A DNA stretch of 64,000 nt. Source: Bacteroidota bacterium (GTDB lineage Bacteria > Bacteroidota > Bacteroidia > Bacteroidales > UBA12481). This document shows positions 50,249 through 58,154 of the stretch, piece after piece. Each line of letters opens with the position of its first letter. Position 1 is the first letter of the stretch. Under the pieces are notes generated by a model that saw only the letters and a list, made by a program, of their open reading frames with translations, did no database searches and was not told where the DNA came from. The position numbers and the translations under genes are program-made. The DNA is taken from contig JABHCC010000061.1 in the NCBI GenBank assembly GCA_018669475.1, forward strand, positions 62,001 to 126,000, written 5' to 3'.

Positions 50249-51631
50249 ATGAACAATGACAAAAAAGCACTGGTTCCCAAATCAGTAATTTATGCCTTTA
50301 TATTAATCACCTCCCTCTTCTTTCTGTGGGGCATAGCCAATGATCTCACTAATCCAATGGTGTCAGCTTTTAAAAAAGTGCTGCGCGATCTGTCAAACTT
50401 CGAGGCTGCTTTGGTACAACTGGCATTTTATGGAGGATATGCTACCATGGCTATTCCTGCTGCACTTTTTATCAGAAAATTCTCGTACAAAGCAGGGATC
50501 CTTGTCGGACTTGGGCTATATGCAACAGGTGCATTATTGTTTTATCCGGCTGCAGCTAATGAGCAATTCGGATTTTTTCTGGCCTCTTTGTACATTTTAA
50601 CTTTCGGCCTGGCTTTTCTCGAAACAACTGCCAATCCATATATATTATCGATGGGCCCCAAAGAAACCTCAACCCGACGACTCAACCTGGCCCAATCATT
50701 CAATCCAATGGGATCACTGATGGGTATGTTGGTGGCTCAATTATTTGTCATTAAAGCTCTTCAATCCGATAACACTTTTCAGGAGCAGGTATTGAATCCG
50801 GCAGGTGAAATTCTTCATGATAAAGGGGATCTGATTTTCGACACACTGCCAATTGCCGAACAAGCTGCTATTCGTACAAACGATCTCAATCTTATCAGCG
50901 GGCCATATATCGGCCTGGGAATATTCATACTCATTATCCTGGTAGTTATGGCCGTTTCAAAAATGCCCAAGAAGCATGATGAAACATCCATTCCGGTGGG
51001 TAAAACCTTTAAACAACTATTCAAAAATAAGCGTTACCGCGAAGGGGTCATTACCCAGGCCTTTTATGTGGGTGCACAAATTATGTGCTGGACATTCATA
51101 TTTCAATATGTTGATAATCTCAATGCCGGTCGTCCCGAAAGTCAGCACCTGACGGCCACATGGTACAATATGGCTGCCATGATTGCCTTTCTTTCAGGCA
51201 GATGGATAAGCACTCTCTTATTGAAATATTTCAATCCTGCCCGCCTCATGTTCTTCTTTGCTCTTGGCGGCGTTCTAATGACCATGGGAGCAATATTTAT
51301 ACCAGGAATAGCGGGATTATACTGTTTAGTAGGTATCTCAGTTTTCATGTCACTAATGTTCCCAACCATTTATGGCATTGCTCTCAAAGACATGGGTGAT
51401 GAAGCTAAAATCGGATCGGCCGGACTAGTAATGGCCATTGTTGGAGGCGCCCTCATGCCTCCGTTGCAGGGAAGAATTCTCGACATCGGAGGTGATGGAT
51501 TCGCGGATGTTCAGTTGTTCGGGTATATTCCGGAGATAAATTTCTCATTCGTCTTACCAATGATTTGCCTGATTGTGGTAGCAATATACAGCTACCGGGC
51601 CCTAAAAATTCACCTACCAAATAAAACGTAA
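50249..51631 (+). CDS. fucP: L-fucose:H+ symporter (MFS, FucP family)
   Basis: 460 residues with 12 predicted helices. The first helix (LITSLFFLWGIANDLTNPMV) with its buried aspartate and the FGLAFLETTANPYIL motif with its buried glutamate correspond to the proton/sugar residues of E. coli FucP. The pairing with fucU strongly supports L-fucose, though relatives carry glucose, galactose or other sugars. It ends 6 nt before a tandem repeat tract. Confidence 0.9.
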   Translation: MNNDKKALVPKSVIYAFILITSLFFLWGIANDLTNPMVSAFKKVLRDLSNFEAALVQLAFYGGYATMAIPAALFIRKFSYKAGILVGLGLYATGALLFYPAAANEQFGFFLASLYILTFGLAFLETTANPYILSMGPKETSTRRLNLAQSFNPMGSLMGMLVAQLFVIKALQSDNTFQEQVLNPAGEILHDKGDLIFDTLPIAEQAAIRTNDLNLISGPYIGLGIFILIILVVMAVSKMPKKHDETSIPVGKTFKQLFKNKRYREGVITQAFYVGAQIMCWTFIFQYVDNLNAGRPESQHLTATWYNMAAMIAFLSGRWISTLLLKYFNPARLMFFFALGGVLMTMGAIFIPGIAGLYCLVGISVFMSLMFPTIYGIALKDMGDEAKIGSAGLVMAIVGGALMPPLQGRILDIGGDGFADVQLFGYIPEINFSFVLPMICLIVVAIYSYRALKIHLPNKT

Positions 51632-51636
51632 TCCAT

Positions 51637-51692
51637 AGTCAATAGTCGTTGGTCGTTAGTCGTTAGTCGTTGGTCAATAGTCGTTGGTCCTT
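51637..51692. repeat. Heptamer tandem repeat (8 units)
   Basis: Eight consecutive 7-nt units of the type RGTCRWT, most often AGTCGTT or GGTCGTT, fill 56 nt between the convergent fucP and fucO-like genes. It begins 6 nt after the fucP stop codon. No hairpin of the usual terminator type was seen. Confidence 0.9.
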
Positions 51693-51698
51693 AAGCCC

Positions 51699-52808
51699 TT
51701 ATTTCCTAAGCCCTGCCTTATATATCTCCAGAATCTCCTTCTCCGTCACTTTGGCTGGTGTAATCTTAATATCTCCTTTTACAATGACTTTCTTAACGAA
51801 AGTGCTCAATTCTGATTCCGATATTCCATGATCAGAAAGAGAGCTTGATATTCCCATATCATTAACAAATCCTCTTATCCCCCCAACAGATTTGAAAATT
51901 TGATCCAAGGTGGCGATTTTACTTTTCACACTTGAATATTCCCTTAGAAAATCCATAACTGCAGGTAGAAGGATTGCGTTTGCTTTTCCATGTGGAATCC
52001 CGTGATAAACAGTCAAGGGATAGGCCATTATATGTAAAAGAATCGTACTGGCATGGGTAATAGCAATTCCTCCCAACATAGAAGCATAAGCCATTGCATC
52101 CAGAGCCTCTTCATTTTTTTCCTTCGCCTTTTTAAGATTATCAATCACCTGCCGGATGGATTCCAGGGCTATCATATCATTCATTTCGAATGCCTCGGTT
52201 GAGAGGTAAGCCTCTATACTATGGGTCAGTGCATCTAATCCGGTATTAATCAGAACAGACTCCGGAACAGTATCGGTCAGAGCCGGATCCAGAAGCGCCA
52301 GGATCGGGAAAATATCCTTATTGCCGTACCCGCATTTGTTTTTCCCTTTGCGATCAGTGAAAACTGCAAATGGTGTGACTTCACTGCCCGTACCCGATGT
52401 AGTTGGTACACATATTACTGGCAGCGGCTTAGATGGTAATTCATCCATTTCGATCAGCTCTTTCAAATAGGCATCATTTGTCACCCTCATCGCTATTCCT
52501 TTGGCCGCATCCATTGGTGAGCCACCTCCTACCCCGATGATTAGCTGACACTTCATCTGCTCTGCAATTACTGCTCCCTTTTCAATTGTTTCAAAAGAAG
52601 GATTCTCCTCAACATCCAGAAACTGGCAAACTTCAAGACCAGATAACTGCTTCTGCACTTCATTTACAGCATTGCTATGCTTGGCAACAGTATGTTCCGA
52701 AACAATCATAACACGTTCAAAACCTGAGGACAAATGCCCTCGTAGCTCAGAAATGCGTCCTCTTCCAAATACAATCTCCACCGGAATATTAAAGCTGAAG
52801 TTTTTCAT
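51699..52808 (-). CDS. Iron-containing alcohol dehydrogenase, FucO-like
   Basis: 369 residues, group III iron-dependent alcohol dehydrogenase. The NAD-binding region (LIIGVGGGSPMDAAKGIA), TTSGTGSEVTPFAVF and the metal ligands (LDALTHSIEAY, LLHIMAYPLTVYHGIPHGKANAILLP) are present. Beside the fucose genes it may reduce lactaldehyde to 1,2-propanediol as FucO does, but 1,3-propanediol or butanol dehydrogenases share the fold, so no symbol is given. Convergent with fucP. Confidence 0.88.
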   Translation of the reverse strand: MKNFSFNIPVEIVFGRGRISELRGHLSSGFERVMIVSEHTVAKHSNAVNEVQKQLSGLEVCQFLDVEENPSFETIEKGAVIAEQMKCQLIIGVGGGSPMDAAKGIAMRVTNDAYLKELIEMDELPSKPLPVICVPTTSGTGSEVTPFAVFTDRKGKNKCGYGNKDIFPILALLDPALTDTVPESVLINTGLDALTHSIEAYLSTEAFEMNDMIALESIRQVIDNLKKAKEKNEEALDAMAYASMLGGIAITHASTILLHIMAYPLTVYHGIPHGKANAILLPAVMDFLREYSSVKSKIATLDQIFKSVGGIRGFVNDMGISSSLSDHGISESELSTFVKKVIVKGDIKITPAKVTEKEILEIYKAGLRK

Positions 52809-52830
52809 GACTCATCTTTTAAATGAATTC

Positions 52831-52858
52831 CAAATTTACACCAAATCAAACAAATGTA
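52831..52858 (-). promoter_or_regulatory. Promoter candidates of the alcohol dehydrogenase gene
   Basis: On the minus strand two exact TAnnTTTG elements occur in tandem: TACATTTG (52858-52851) and TAAATTTG (52838-52831), 43 and 23 nt upstream of the start codon. Neither has a well-spaced -33 box. Confidence 0.45.
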
Positions 52859-52938
52859 ATTTCCCCACTTCAACGAACCCACAAGATCTATTATTGACTC
52901 ATGGGAGTTCAGTATTGAATATTTCGGGTTATTGCTAA

Positions 52939-52952
52939 ATTTACGCGTAAAT
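52939..52952. promoter_or_regulatory. 14-bp perfect palindrome, operator candidate
   Basis: ATTTACGCGTAAAT is a perfect palindrome with a central CG, the symmetry of LacI-family operators. It overlaps a near-consensus -7 element (TAAATTTA) upstream of the M28 peptidase gene and lies 131 nt from the divergent alcohol dehydrogenase start. Confidence 0.5.
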
Positions 52953-52974
52953 AACAAAATCAAATATTATCACG

Positions 52975-54561
52975 ATGAAGAATAGAAAATTCACCTACAC
53001 CTTTTTTACTATTGCTCTTTTAATCCCGGGCTCATTATTTGCCCAACAATCAGAAGAAGATGCAATAAATTCAATCACCGCATCTGAATTACGGGATCAC
53101 ATTTTCTTCCTGGCATCTGACTATCTCAATGGCAGATATGCTCCTACTGCCGACTATGCTATTGCGGCAAAGTACGTTGAATCCCAATTTGCTGCAGCTG
53201 GTCTGGAGCCTGTTGTTGAACAAGAGGATGGTAGTATGAGCTATCTACAGGGAGTTCCTTTCGCAAAAACCGAATACAGTGATGAGCTGAGATGGAGAAT
53301 TATTAAAGACGGAACAGAAAATGAGCTGACCCACAGAGAGGATTTCAAAGTGATGATGGGAAGCAAACTCAATTACAATAAAGCTGAGATGGTATGGGTT
53401 GGATATGGCATCGAAGAACCTGATCATAAATGGAATGACTTTAAGGGTCTCGATGTGAAAGGCAAAATTATGATTTGTATGGGAGGAGCACCTATTAAAA
53501 AAGGAAAACCGGTTCTGCCGGAGGATATCCATAAAAAATACATAGGTCAGCAAGGATTCTCAACCAAGATATCCCAAACCCTGTTCCGAAAAGGTGCAGC
53601 CGGAATCATCCTTATCGATCTCGATAGTGAAATTGGAGTTGGATATGATCAGATCCCGAGCCAGATATCTAAAGAGAAATATGTTTTTAAAGGTGATGAT
53701 AATGAATCACAGATGGGTTCATTTCCGTCTATTTACCTGGTAAAATCAAATTTTCTCAACACAATTTTTGCAGACAGTAAAAATAATCCTTTAAAGAATC
53801 CAGATAATATTCTGAAGCATTACAAAACCCAGGTGCTTGAAGACACCTATCTTACAGCAGGAATCGAGATCATCTCTGAAGATATCATCCTATCAAATAA
53901 TGTTATTGGAATGGTAGCTGGCACTGATCCGGAATTGAAAAATGAATACATAGTTGTTGGTGCCCACCTTGACCATGTCAGCCCCCAACAGGGACAGGTG
54001 TGTAATGGAGCTGATGATAATGCCAGCGGATCCTCAGGTGTGATGGAAATTGCTGAAGCTGTTGCGATGAATCCTTTTAAGCGCTCAGTGATCTTTATAA
54101 CCTTTACAGCTGAAGAGATGGGTTTAATCGGATCAAGATTTTTCCTCAATAGTGACTTATTCCCGAAAGAACAAATAAAGTTTAATATCAACATGGATAT
54201 GATTGGGCGAAGTGATCCGAAAAACGAGGAAAGCCGGGCTCATTACGTGGTCACTCATAAGAAGTATGTGAATGAACTAGAGGCCTTTATTAATGAAATT
54301 AACGATGGCGTTACCGACTTTCCTCTTATTATAAATAATGATGAAGATTCTCCGGGTGGCAGTGATCACCAGAGTTTTATAGGCGAAGATATTCCTGCGT
54401 TTTTCTTCTTCTCAGGTCTTCATCGTGACCTGCACCGACCCACTGATGACGCTGACAAAATTGACTACCCAAAGGCTGAAAGTATTAGTAAACTGGCTTA
54501 CCTTATTGCCAGCAAACTAGCTAATATGGAAACGGTTCCCAGTTTCGAAGCTGTCAAGTAA
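52975..54561 (+). CDS. M28 family aminopeptidase
   Basis: 528 residues with signal peptide (ending SLFAQ). A protease-associated insert (about 125-270) lies within an M28 di-zinc peptidase. The zinc and catalytic residues are in VVGAHLDHVSP, CNGADDNASGSSG, FITFTAEEMGLIGS, INMDMIGR and GGSDHQSF, followed by FFSGLHRDLHRPTDDADKI. It is expected to remove N-terminal residues from periplasmic peptides. The neighbouring symporter may import its products, an inference from position. Confidence 0.92.
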   Translation: MKNRKFTYTFFTIALLIPGSLFAQQSEEDAINSITASELRDHIFFLASDYLNGRYAPTADYAIAAKYVESQFAAAGLEPVVEQEDGSMSYLQGVPFAKTEYSDELRWRIIKDGTENELTHREDFKVMMGSKLNYNKAEMVWVGYGIEEPDHKWNDFKGLDVKGKIMICMGGAPIKKGKPVLPEDIHKKYIGQQGFSTKISQTLFRKGAAGIILIDLDSEIGVGYDQIPSQISKEKYVFKGDDNESQMGSFPSIYLVKSNFLNTIFADSKNNPLKNPDNILKHYKTQVLEDTYLTAGIEIISEDIILSNNVIGMVAGTDPELKNEYIVVGAHLDHVSPQQGQVCNGADDNASGSSGVMEIAEAVAMNPFKRSVIFITFTAEEMGLIGSRFFLNSDLFPKEQIKFNINMDMIGRSDPKNEESRAHYVVTHKKYVNELEAFINEINDGVTDFPLIINNDEDSPGGSDHQSFIGEDIPAFFFFSGLHRDLHRPTDDADKIDYPKAESISKLAYLIASKLANMETVPSFEAVK

Positions 54562-54599
54562 TGTAAATCCATTTTGTCTTACACCAAAGACTACGAACC

Positions 54600-54827
54600 A
54601 TGCAAATAAAATCACGAGGTTGGAAAATCTGCATAATCATCTTTGTCATTCTCACAATCGTATCTTTCACTCCGCTGATTATCCCTCAGGGAATCTATAA
54701 GCCTGAGATTCTGGGCATTCCATATTCTTTGTGGTCAGGTTTCTTTATCACACTGGCCTTAGTGATTCTAACTTTTGCGGGTACAAGAATGCATCCGGGT
54801 GGAGAAGAAAAAAAGACTGGCAAATGA
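54600..54827 (+). CDS. Small two-helix membrane protein, symporter partner
   Basis: 75 residues with two transmembrane helices (about 8-27 and 42-62). Its stop overlaps the start of the symporter gene (ATGA), indicating translational coupling. Small DUF3311-like proteins often precede sodium:solute symporters; the similarity here is topological rather than strong. Likely an accessory subunit. Confidence 0.75.
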   Translation: MQIKSRGWKICIIIFVILTIVSFTPLIIPQGIYKPEILGIPYSLWSGFFITLALVILTFAGTRMHPGGEEKKTGK

Positions 54828-56215
54828 AAACCTGGATTTGGATATTAGGATCTTTGTATGTGGGATTGTTGATTTTGGCATCATTAAAATCCTTCAAAAA
54901 AGGGCGCTCAGCTGAGGACTTTATGTTTGCCGGATCCAATATCGGACTGTTATTGGGTGTTCTTACTTATGCAGCGGCTTTATTCAGTACTTTCACTTTT
55001 CTCGGCATGCCCGATTTCTTTCGGCTGCATGGAATTGGGGCCTGGATTTTTTTGGCCCTATCGGATGGTGTCATGGTCTTTTTCCTCGTGTGGTTTGCTT
55101 ATCATATCCGTAAAAAGGTTCAAACTATGGGATTCAAAGGAGTTGCCGGCCTGATCGGAAACACCTACGGAAATAAATATGCCGGATATGTGATATTCCT
55201 CTCTGCATTTCTTTTTCTGATCCCCTATGTGGGCATACAGATACAGGGTATTGCCATTTTTATGCAGGCTGCCTTCCCAAATTCATTACCAGCATGGGCC
55301 TGGGCAGCTCTAATTGTGGCAGTTATGCTGGTGTACAGTGAAATTGGTGGTTTCAAAGCCATTATTTTCAGCGATGCAATACAAGCCCTTCTCCTACTCA
55401 CAGTCATCTGGATCATTGGTGGAGTATGCCTGAATCATTTTGGCGGAATAAAATCTATGTTTGAAGCTATAAAAGTTGTTGATGAAAAACTACTGTCAAC
55501 TCCCGGACCAAATGGCTTGCTCACACCGCAATTTTTAATCGCATCCATGATAGCAATTGTGATGATTCCGGTTACTCAACCCCAGTTTACCACACGAATT
55601 ATTGTGATGAAAAATTTAAAGTCCACTCATTACATGGCTGTAAGTCTGGGCTTTTTTGCTATTCTGGTTATATTACCCACACTTTTTATTGGCATGTATG
55701 GTGCCCAACAGTATTCCGAAGCTACAAAAGATGAGTTTTTTGCTAATGCTTTCCTGTATGACCAGTCAGGATTCGTAGCAGCTCTGGCCGTAATAGGATT
55801 AATTGCTGCGGGCTTGTCAACTACAAATGCCCAGATATTCGCTTTGGGAAGTGAACTCAGAGGCTTGCTCAAAGGAGATGAGAAAAAGGTGATGCGAATA
55901 ACCAAAATAGGAATATTTTTCTTTTCAATAATTGCCCTTGCTTTCTCCCTTAAAATCAGTGATCAGATTGTTCTTCTTGCCAGGGTAAGTTTTGCAGGCA
56001 CAGCTCTTATGGGTCCGATGATTCTTCTGGGAATTCTAAGCAACAAAAAAGTGGGCTTACTGATGATCCCCTTGTCCCTCCTTGCACTTGTTATATTTCT
56101 CCTCTCACTGGCAGATGTTATTCCAAATCATTATTTCGGTCTTCGTCTCGACCTGATACTTTTTATTCTCCTTAGCTTCGCCGCATTATTATCCCACTTA
56201 TTCAGCAATAAGTAG
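54824..56215 (+). CDS. Sodium:solute symporter (SSS family)
   Basis: 463 residues from ATG 54824. About 13 hydrophobic helices and the SSS signatures GFKGVAGLIGNTYG, EIGGFKAIIFSDAIQ and GLIAAGLSTTNAQIFALGSELRG are present. It imports a solute with sodium. The substrate is not predictable; candidates include amino acids, sugars or carboxylates. It overlaps the small membrane protein gene by 4 nt and is followed by a weak 6-bp hairpin at 56228-56246. Confidence 0.88.
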   Translation: MKTWIWILGSLYVGLLILASLKSFKKGRSAEDFMFAGSNIGLLLGVLTYAAALFSTFTFLGMPDFFRLHGIGAWIFLALSDGVMVFFLVWFAYHIRKKVQTMGFKGVAGLIGNTYGNKYAGYVIFLSAFLFLIPYVGIQIQGIAIFMQAAFPNSLPAWAWAALIVAVMLVYSEIGGFKAIIFSDAIQALLLLTVIWIIGGVCLNHFGGIKSMFEAIKVVDEKLLSTPGPNGLLTPQFLIASMIAIVMIPVTQPQFTTRIIVMKNLKSTHYMAVSLGFFAILVILPTLFIGMYGAQQYSEATKDEFFANAFLYDQSGFVAALAVIGLIAAGLSTTNAQIFALGSELRGLLKGDEKKVMRITKIGIFFFSIIALAFSLKISDQIVLLARVSFAGTALMGPMILLGILSNKKVGLLMIPLSLLALVIFLLSLADVIPNHYFGLRLDLILFILLSFAALLSHLFSNK

Positions 56216-56263
56216 TTAAACAAGCAGCAGATTTAAGCTTAATCTGTTAATAAAATTACATTC

Positions 56264-56281
56264 TTGTGATTTTTATCACAA
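56264..56281. promoter_or_regulatory. CRP/FNR-family binding site candidate
   Basis: TTGTGATTTTTATCACAA is a perfect 18-bp inverted repeat except for the spacer and fits TGTGA-N6-TCACA exactly. Its centre is about 50 nt upstream of the predicted transcription start, a position suited to activation by a CRP/FNR-type regulator sensing redox state, NO or a metabolite. Confidence 0.65.
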
Positions 56282-56285
56282 AACA

Positions 56286-56317
56286 TTTGGCTGCCAATGG
56301 TTTCTGTGTTAATTTTG
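56286..56317 (+). promoter_or_regulatory. Promoter of the hydrogenase operon
   Basis: TTTG (56286-56289), 20 nt, TAATTTTG (56310-56317): an exact Bacteroidota -33/-7 pair, transcription start predicted near 56324. The leader to the first start codon would be about 410 nt. Confidence 0.7.
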
Positions 56318-56737
56318 TAACAGCTTTAACTGGTATCCTTCGGCCAGGTCATAATTTTGGTTTTACCAATATTGATTCGGCCAGTGAATAGGATGGATGC
56401 ATAATACTTTTTAGTTTGCAAAACTATAGCTAGGCATCCATATTGTACATGCCCATGATGTTGGGCAAACCGGAATGGAAAACCGGTTGTTCCCAGGAGT
56501 TTACCTGGCAAATAACACTGTTATCGCATTGAATTGTGCACTGACCACTCAAGGTCTATTGGATTTCAGGAACTGACTTCAACCCTGAATACCTTGCGGA
56601 ATTTTCAACCAAAAGCAATCATACTGCTTAGACTTCGTCACCATTTTTCATAGATGAACCGAAAGGAACTTGCTCTAATCATCCTTTCCTGGTTCACTGT
56701 CGCTTATTGAAACTAATCCATCCGGAGGAGATTCTCA

Positions 56738-57163
56738 ATGGAATTTAAACCTAAAATTGTAGCATTTCTCTGCAACTGGTGTTCATATACCGGTGCAGAC
56801 CTTGCTGGAACTTCTCGAATGAAATACCAGCCCAATGTACGTGCAATCCGTGTCATGTGTTCAGGACGTATAGAACCAACATTTGTCCTTAAAGCCTTTA
56901 AAAATGGTGCAGATGGTGTATTAATCTGTGGTTGCCATCCTGGCGACTGTCATTATCAGGAAGGAAACTTTAGATGTATGAGAAGATTTCAGCTCCTGCA
57001 GAATTATATCAGCCAAATGGGGATCAACTCAACCCGATTAAAACTTGAGTGGATCAGCGCCAGTGAGGGTAAACAATTTGCTGAGCTTGTTAATAGTTTC
57101 ACCGAAACAATCATCGAACTAGGTCCCAGCAAGATAAAAGAGACCGTAGAATTATTAAACTAA
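56738..57163 (+). CDS. mvhD: F420-nonreducing hydrogenase iron-sulfur subunit D
   Basis: 141 residues, MvhD/FrhD family, a [2Fe-2S] electron-transfer subunit that links the hydrogenase to HdrA. Cysteines are in [37 protein letters not shown] and FRCMRR. GGAGGAG lies 11 nt upstream of the start. First gene of the operon; 16 nt to mvhG. Confidence 0.9.
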   Translation: MEFKPKIVAFLCNWCSYTGADLAGTSRMKYQPNVRAIRVMCSGRIEPTFVLKAFKNGADGVLICGCHPGDCHYQEGNFRCMRRFQLLQNYISQMGINSTRLKLEWISASEGKQFAELVNSFTETIIELGPSKIKETVELLN

Positions 57164-57179
57164 TCCCCTGCAACAAATT

Positions 57180-58154
57180 ATGACTAAACCAAATTCCAAA
57201 ATAAATTTAGCTGTTTACTGGGGTGCCGCTTGTGGTGGCTGTTGTGTATCAATACTTGATGTTCATGAACAGCTTTTCGATATTGTAGCAGCTGCCAATC
57301 TTGTGTTTTGGCCAATCGCTTTGGATATTAAATATGATGATGTCAGGGCAATGCCTGACGGCCACATCGATGTGACCTTGTTCAATGGTGCAATTCGCAA
57401 TTCTGAGAACGAAGAAATGGCCACTTTGCTAAGAAAGAAATCAAAACTGCTAGTGGCATATGGAAGTTGCTCTCATATGGGTGGGATTCCTGGCCTTGCA
57501 AATTTCAGCAACAAAGAAGAGATCTTTCAACGGGTATATCATGACTCCGAGTCTACCATCAACAAAGATAAAATACGACCTGTGCCAAAGTTTGAGGTTG
57601 CTGAAGGCATTCTGGAGCTTCCCGTTTTTTACGATTCAGTTCGATTACTGAAAGAAGTTGTAAATGTGGATTATTTCATGCCCGGTTGTCCACCTCAAAC
57701 AGAGAGACTGGTTGAAGTATTTATGGCAATTGTTAGCGGTGCAGAATTACCCCCGGCAGGATCAGTTATTGGAGCCGGTGACAAAGCGCAATGCGAAGAA
57801 TGCGAACGCAAAAAAACTGAAAACAAACAGATCACAAAATTTTATCGTCCCTGGGAAATTGAAGATGATGGAGAAACCTGCTTTCTGGAACAAGGAGTTA
57901 TCTGTATGGGTCCGGCTACGCGTTCGGGGTGCGGACATCGATGTATCACCGGGAACGGCCAGTGCCGGGGTTGTTATGGTCCATGCTCAGATACAATAGA
58001 TCCGGGTGCAAAAATGATGTCAGCCATCGCTGGTTTAGTTGATTCCAAAGATCCCGAAGAGATTGAACAAATTCTCAATGACATACCCGACCCAGCCGGA
58101 ACCTTCTATCGTTTCAGTTTGCCCTCATCAATAATAAGGAGGAGTTTATCATGA
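57180..58154 (+). CDS. mvhG: [NiFe] hydrogenase small subunit (MvhG type)
   Basis: 324 residues, electron-transfer small subunit of a group 3-like [NiFe] hydrogenase. The proximal cluster ligands are C18-GG-C21 (WGAACGGCC), GSCSHMGG and MPGCPPQTE. A cysteine-rich C-terminal part (CFLEQGVICMGPATRSGCG, ITGNGQCRGCYGPC) holds further clusters. No twin-arginine signal is present, so the enzyme is cytoplasmic. The stop overlaps mvhA (ATGA). Confidence 0.88.
   Translation: MTKPNSKINLAVYWGAACGGCCVSILDVHEQLFDIVAAANLVFWPIALDIKYDDVRAMPDGHIDVTLFNGAIRNSENEEMATLLRKKSKLLVAYGSCSHMGGIPGLANFSNKEEIFQRVYHDSESTINKDKIRPVPKFEVAEGILELPVFYDSVRLLKEVVNVDYFMPGCPPQTERLVEVFMAIVSGAELPPAGSVIGAGDKAQCEECERKKTENKQITKFYRPWEIEDDGETCFLEQGVICMGPATRSGCGHRCITGNGQCRGCYGPCSDTIDPGAKMMSAIAGLVDSKDPEEIEQILNDIPDPAGTFYRFSLPSSIIRRSLS

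Larger units (their letters stand above)
56216..56737 (+). other. 522-nt regulatory region and leader of the hydrogenase operon
   Basis: No gene is supported. It carries a hairpin after the symporter, a CRP/FNR-like palindrome, a consensus promoter (each listed separately) and a transcribed leader of about 410 nt. The leader has several inverted repeats: GGATGC/GCATCC near 56393-56436, CCAGG/CCTGG near 56493-56510, and a stem pairing 56656-56667 with 56682-56695. A strong ribosome site (GGAGGAG) precedes the first gene. No known riboswitch class was recognised. Confidence 0.6.

Noticed and set aside
51637-51692. CRISPR-like array
   Set aside because: Units are 7 nt with no spacers and no cas genes nearby.
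56326-56511. Minus-strand 61-codon reading frame in the hydrogenase leader
   Set aside because: No recognisable domain, and it lies in a region with promoter and RNA-structure signals on the other strand.
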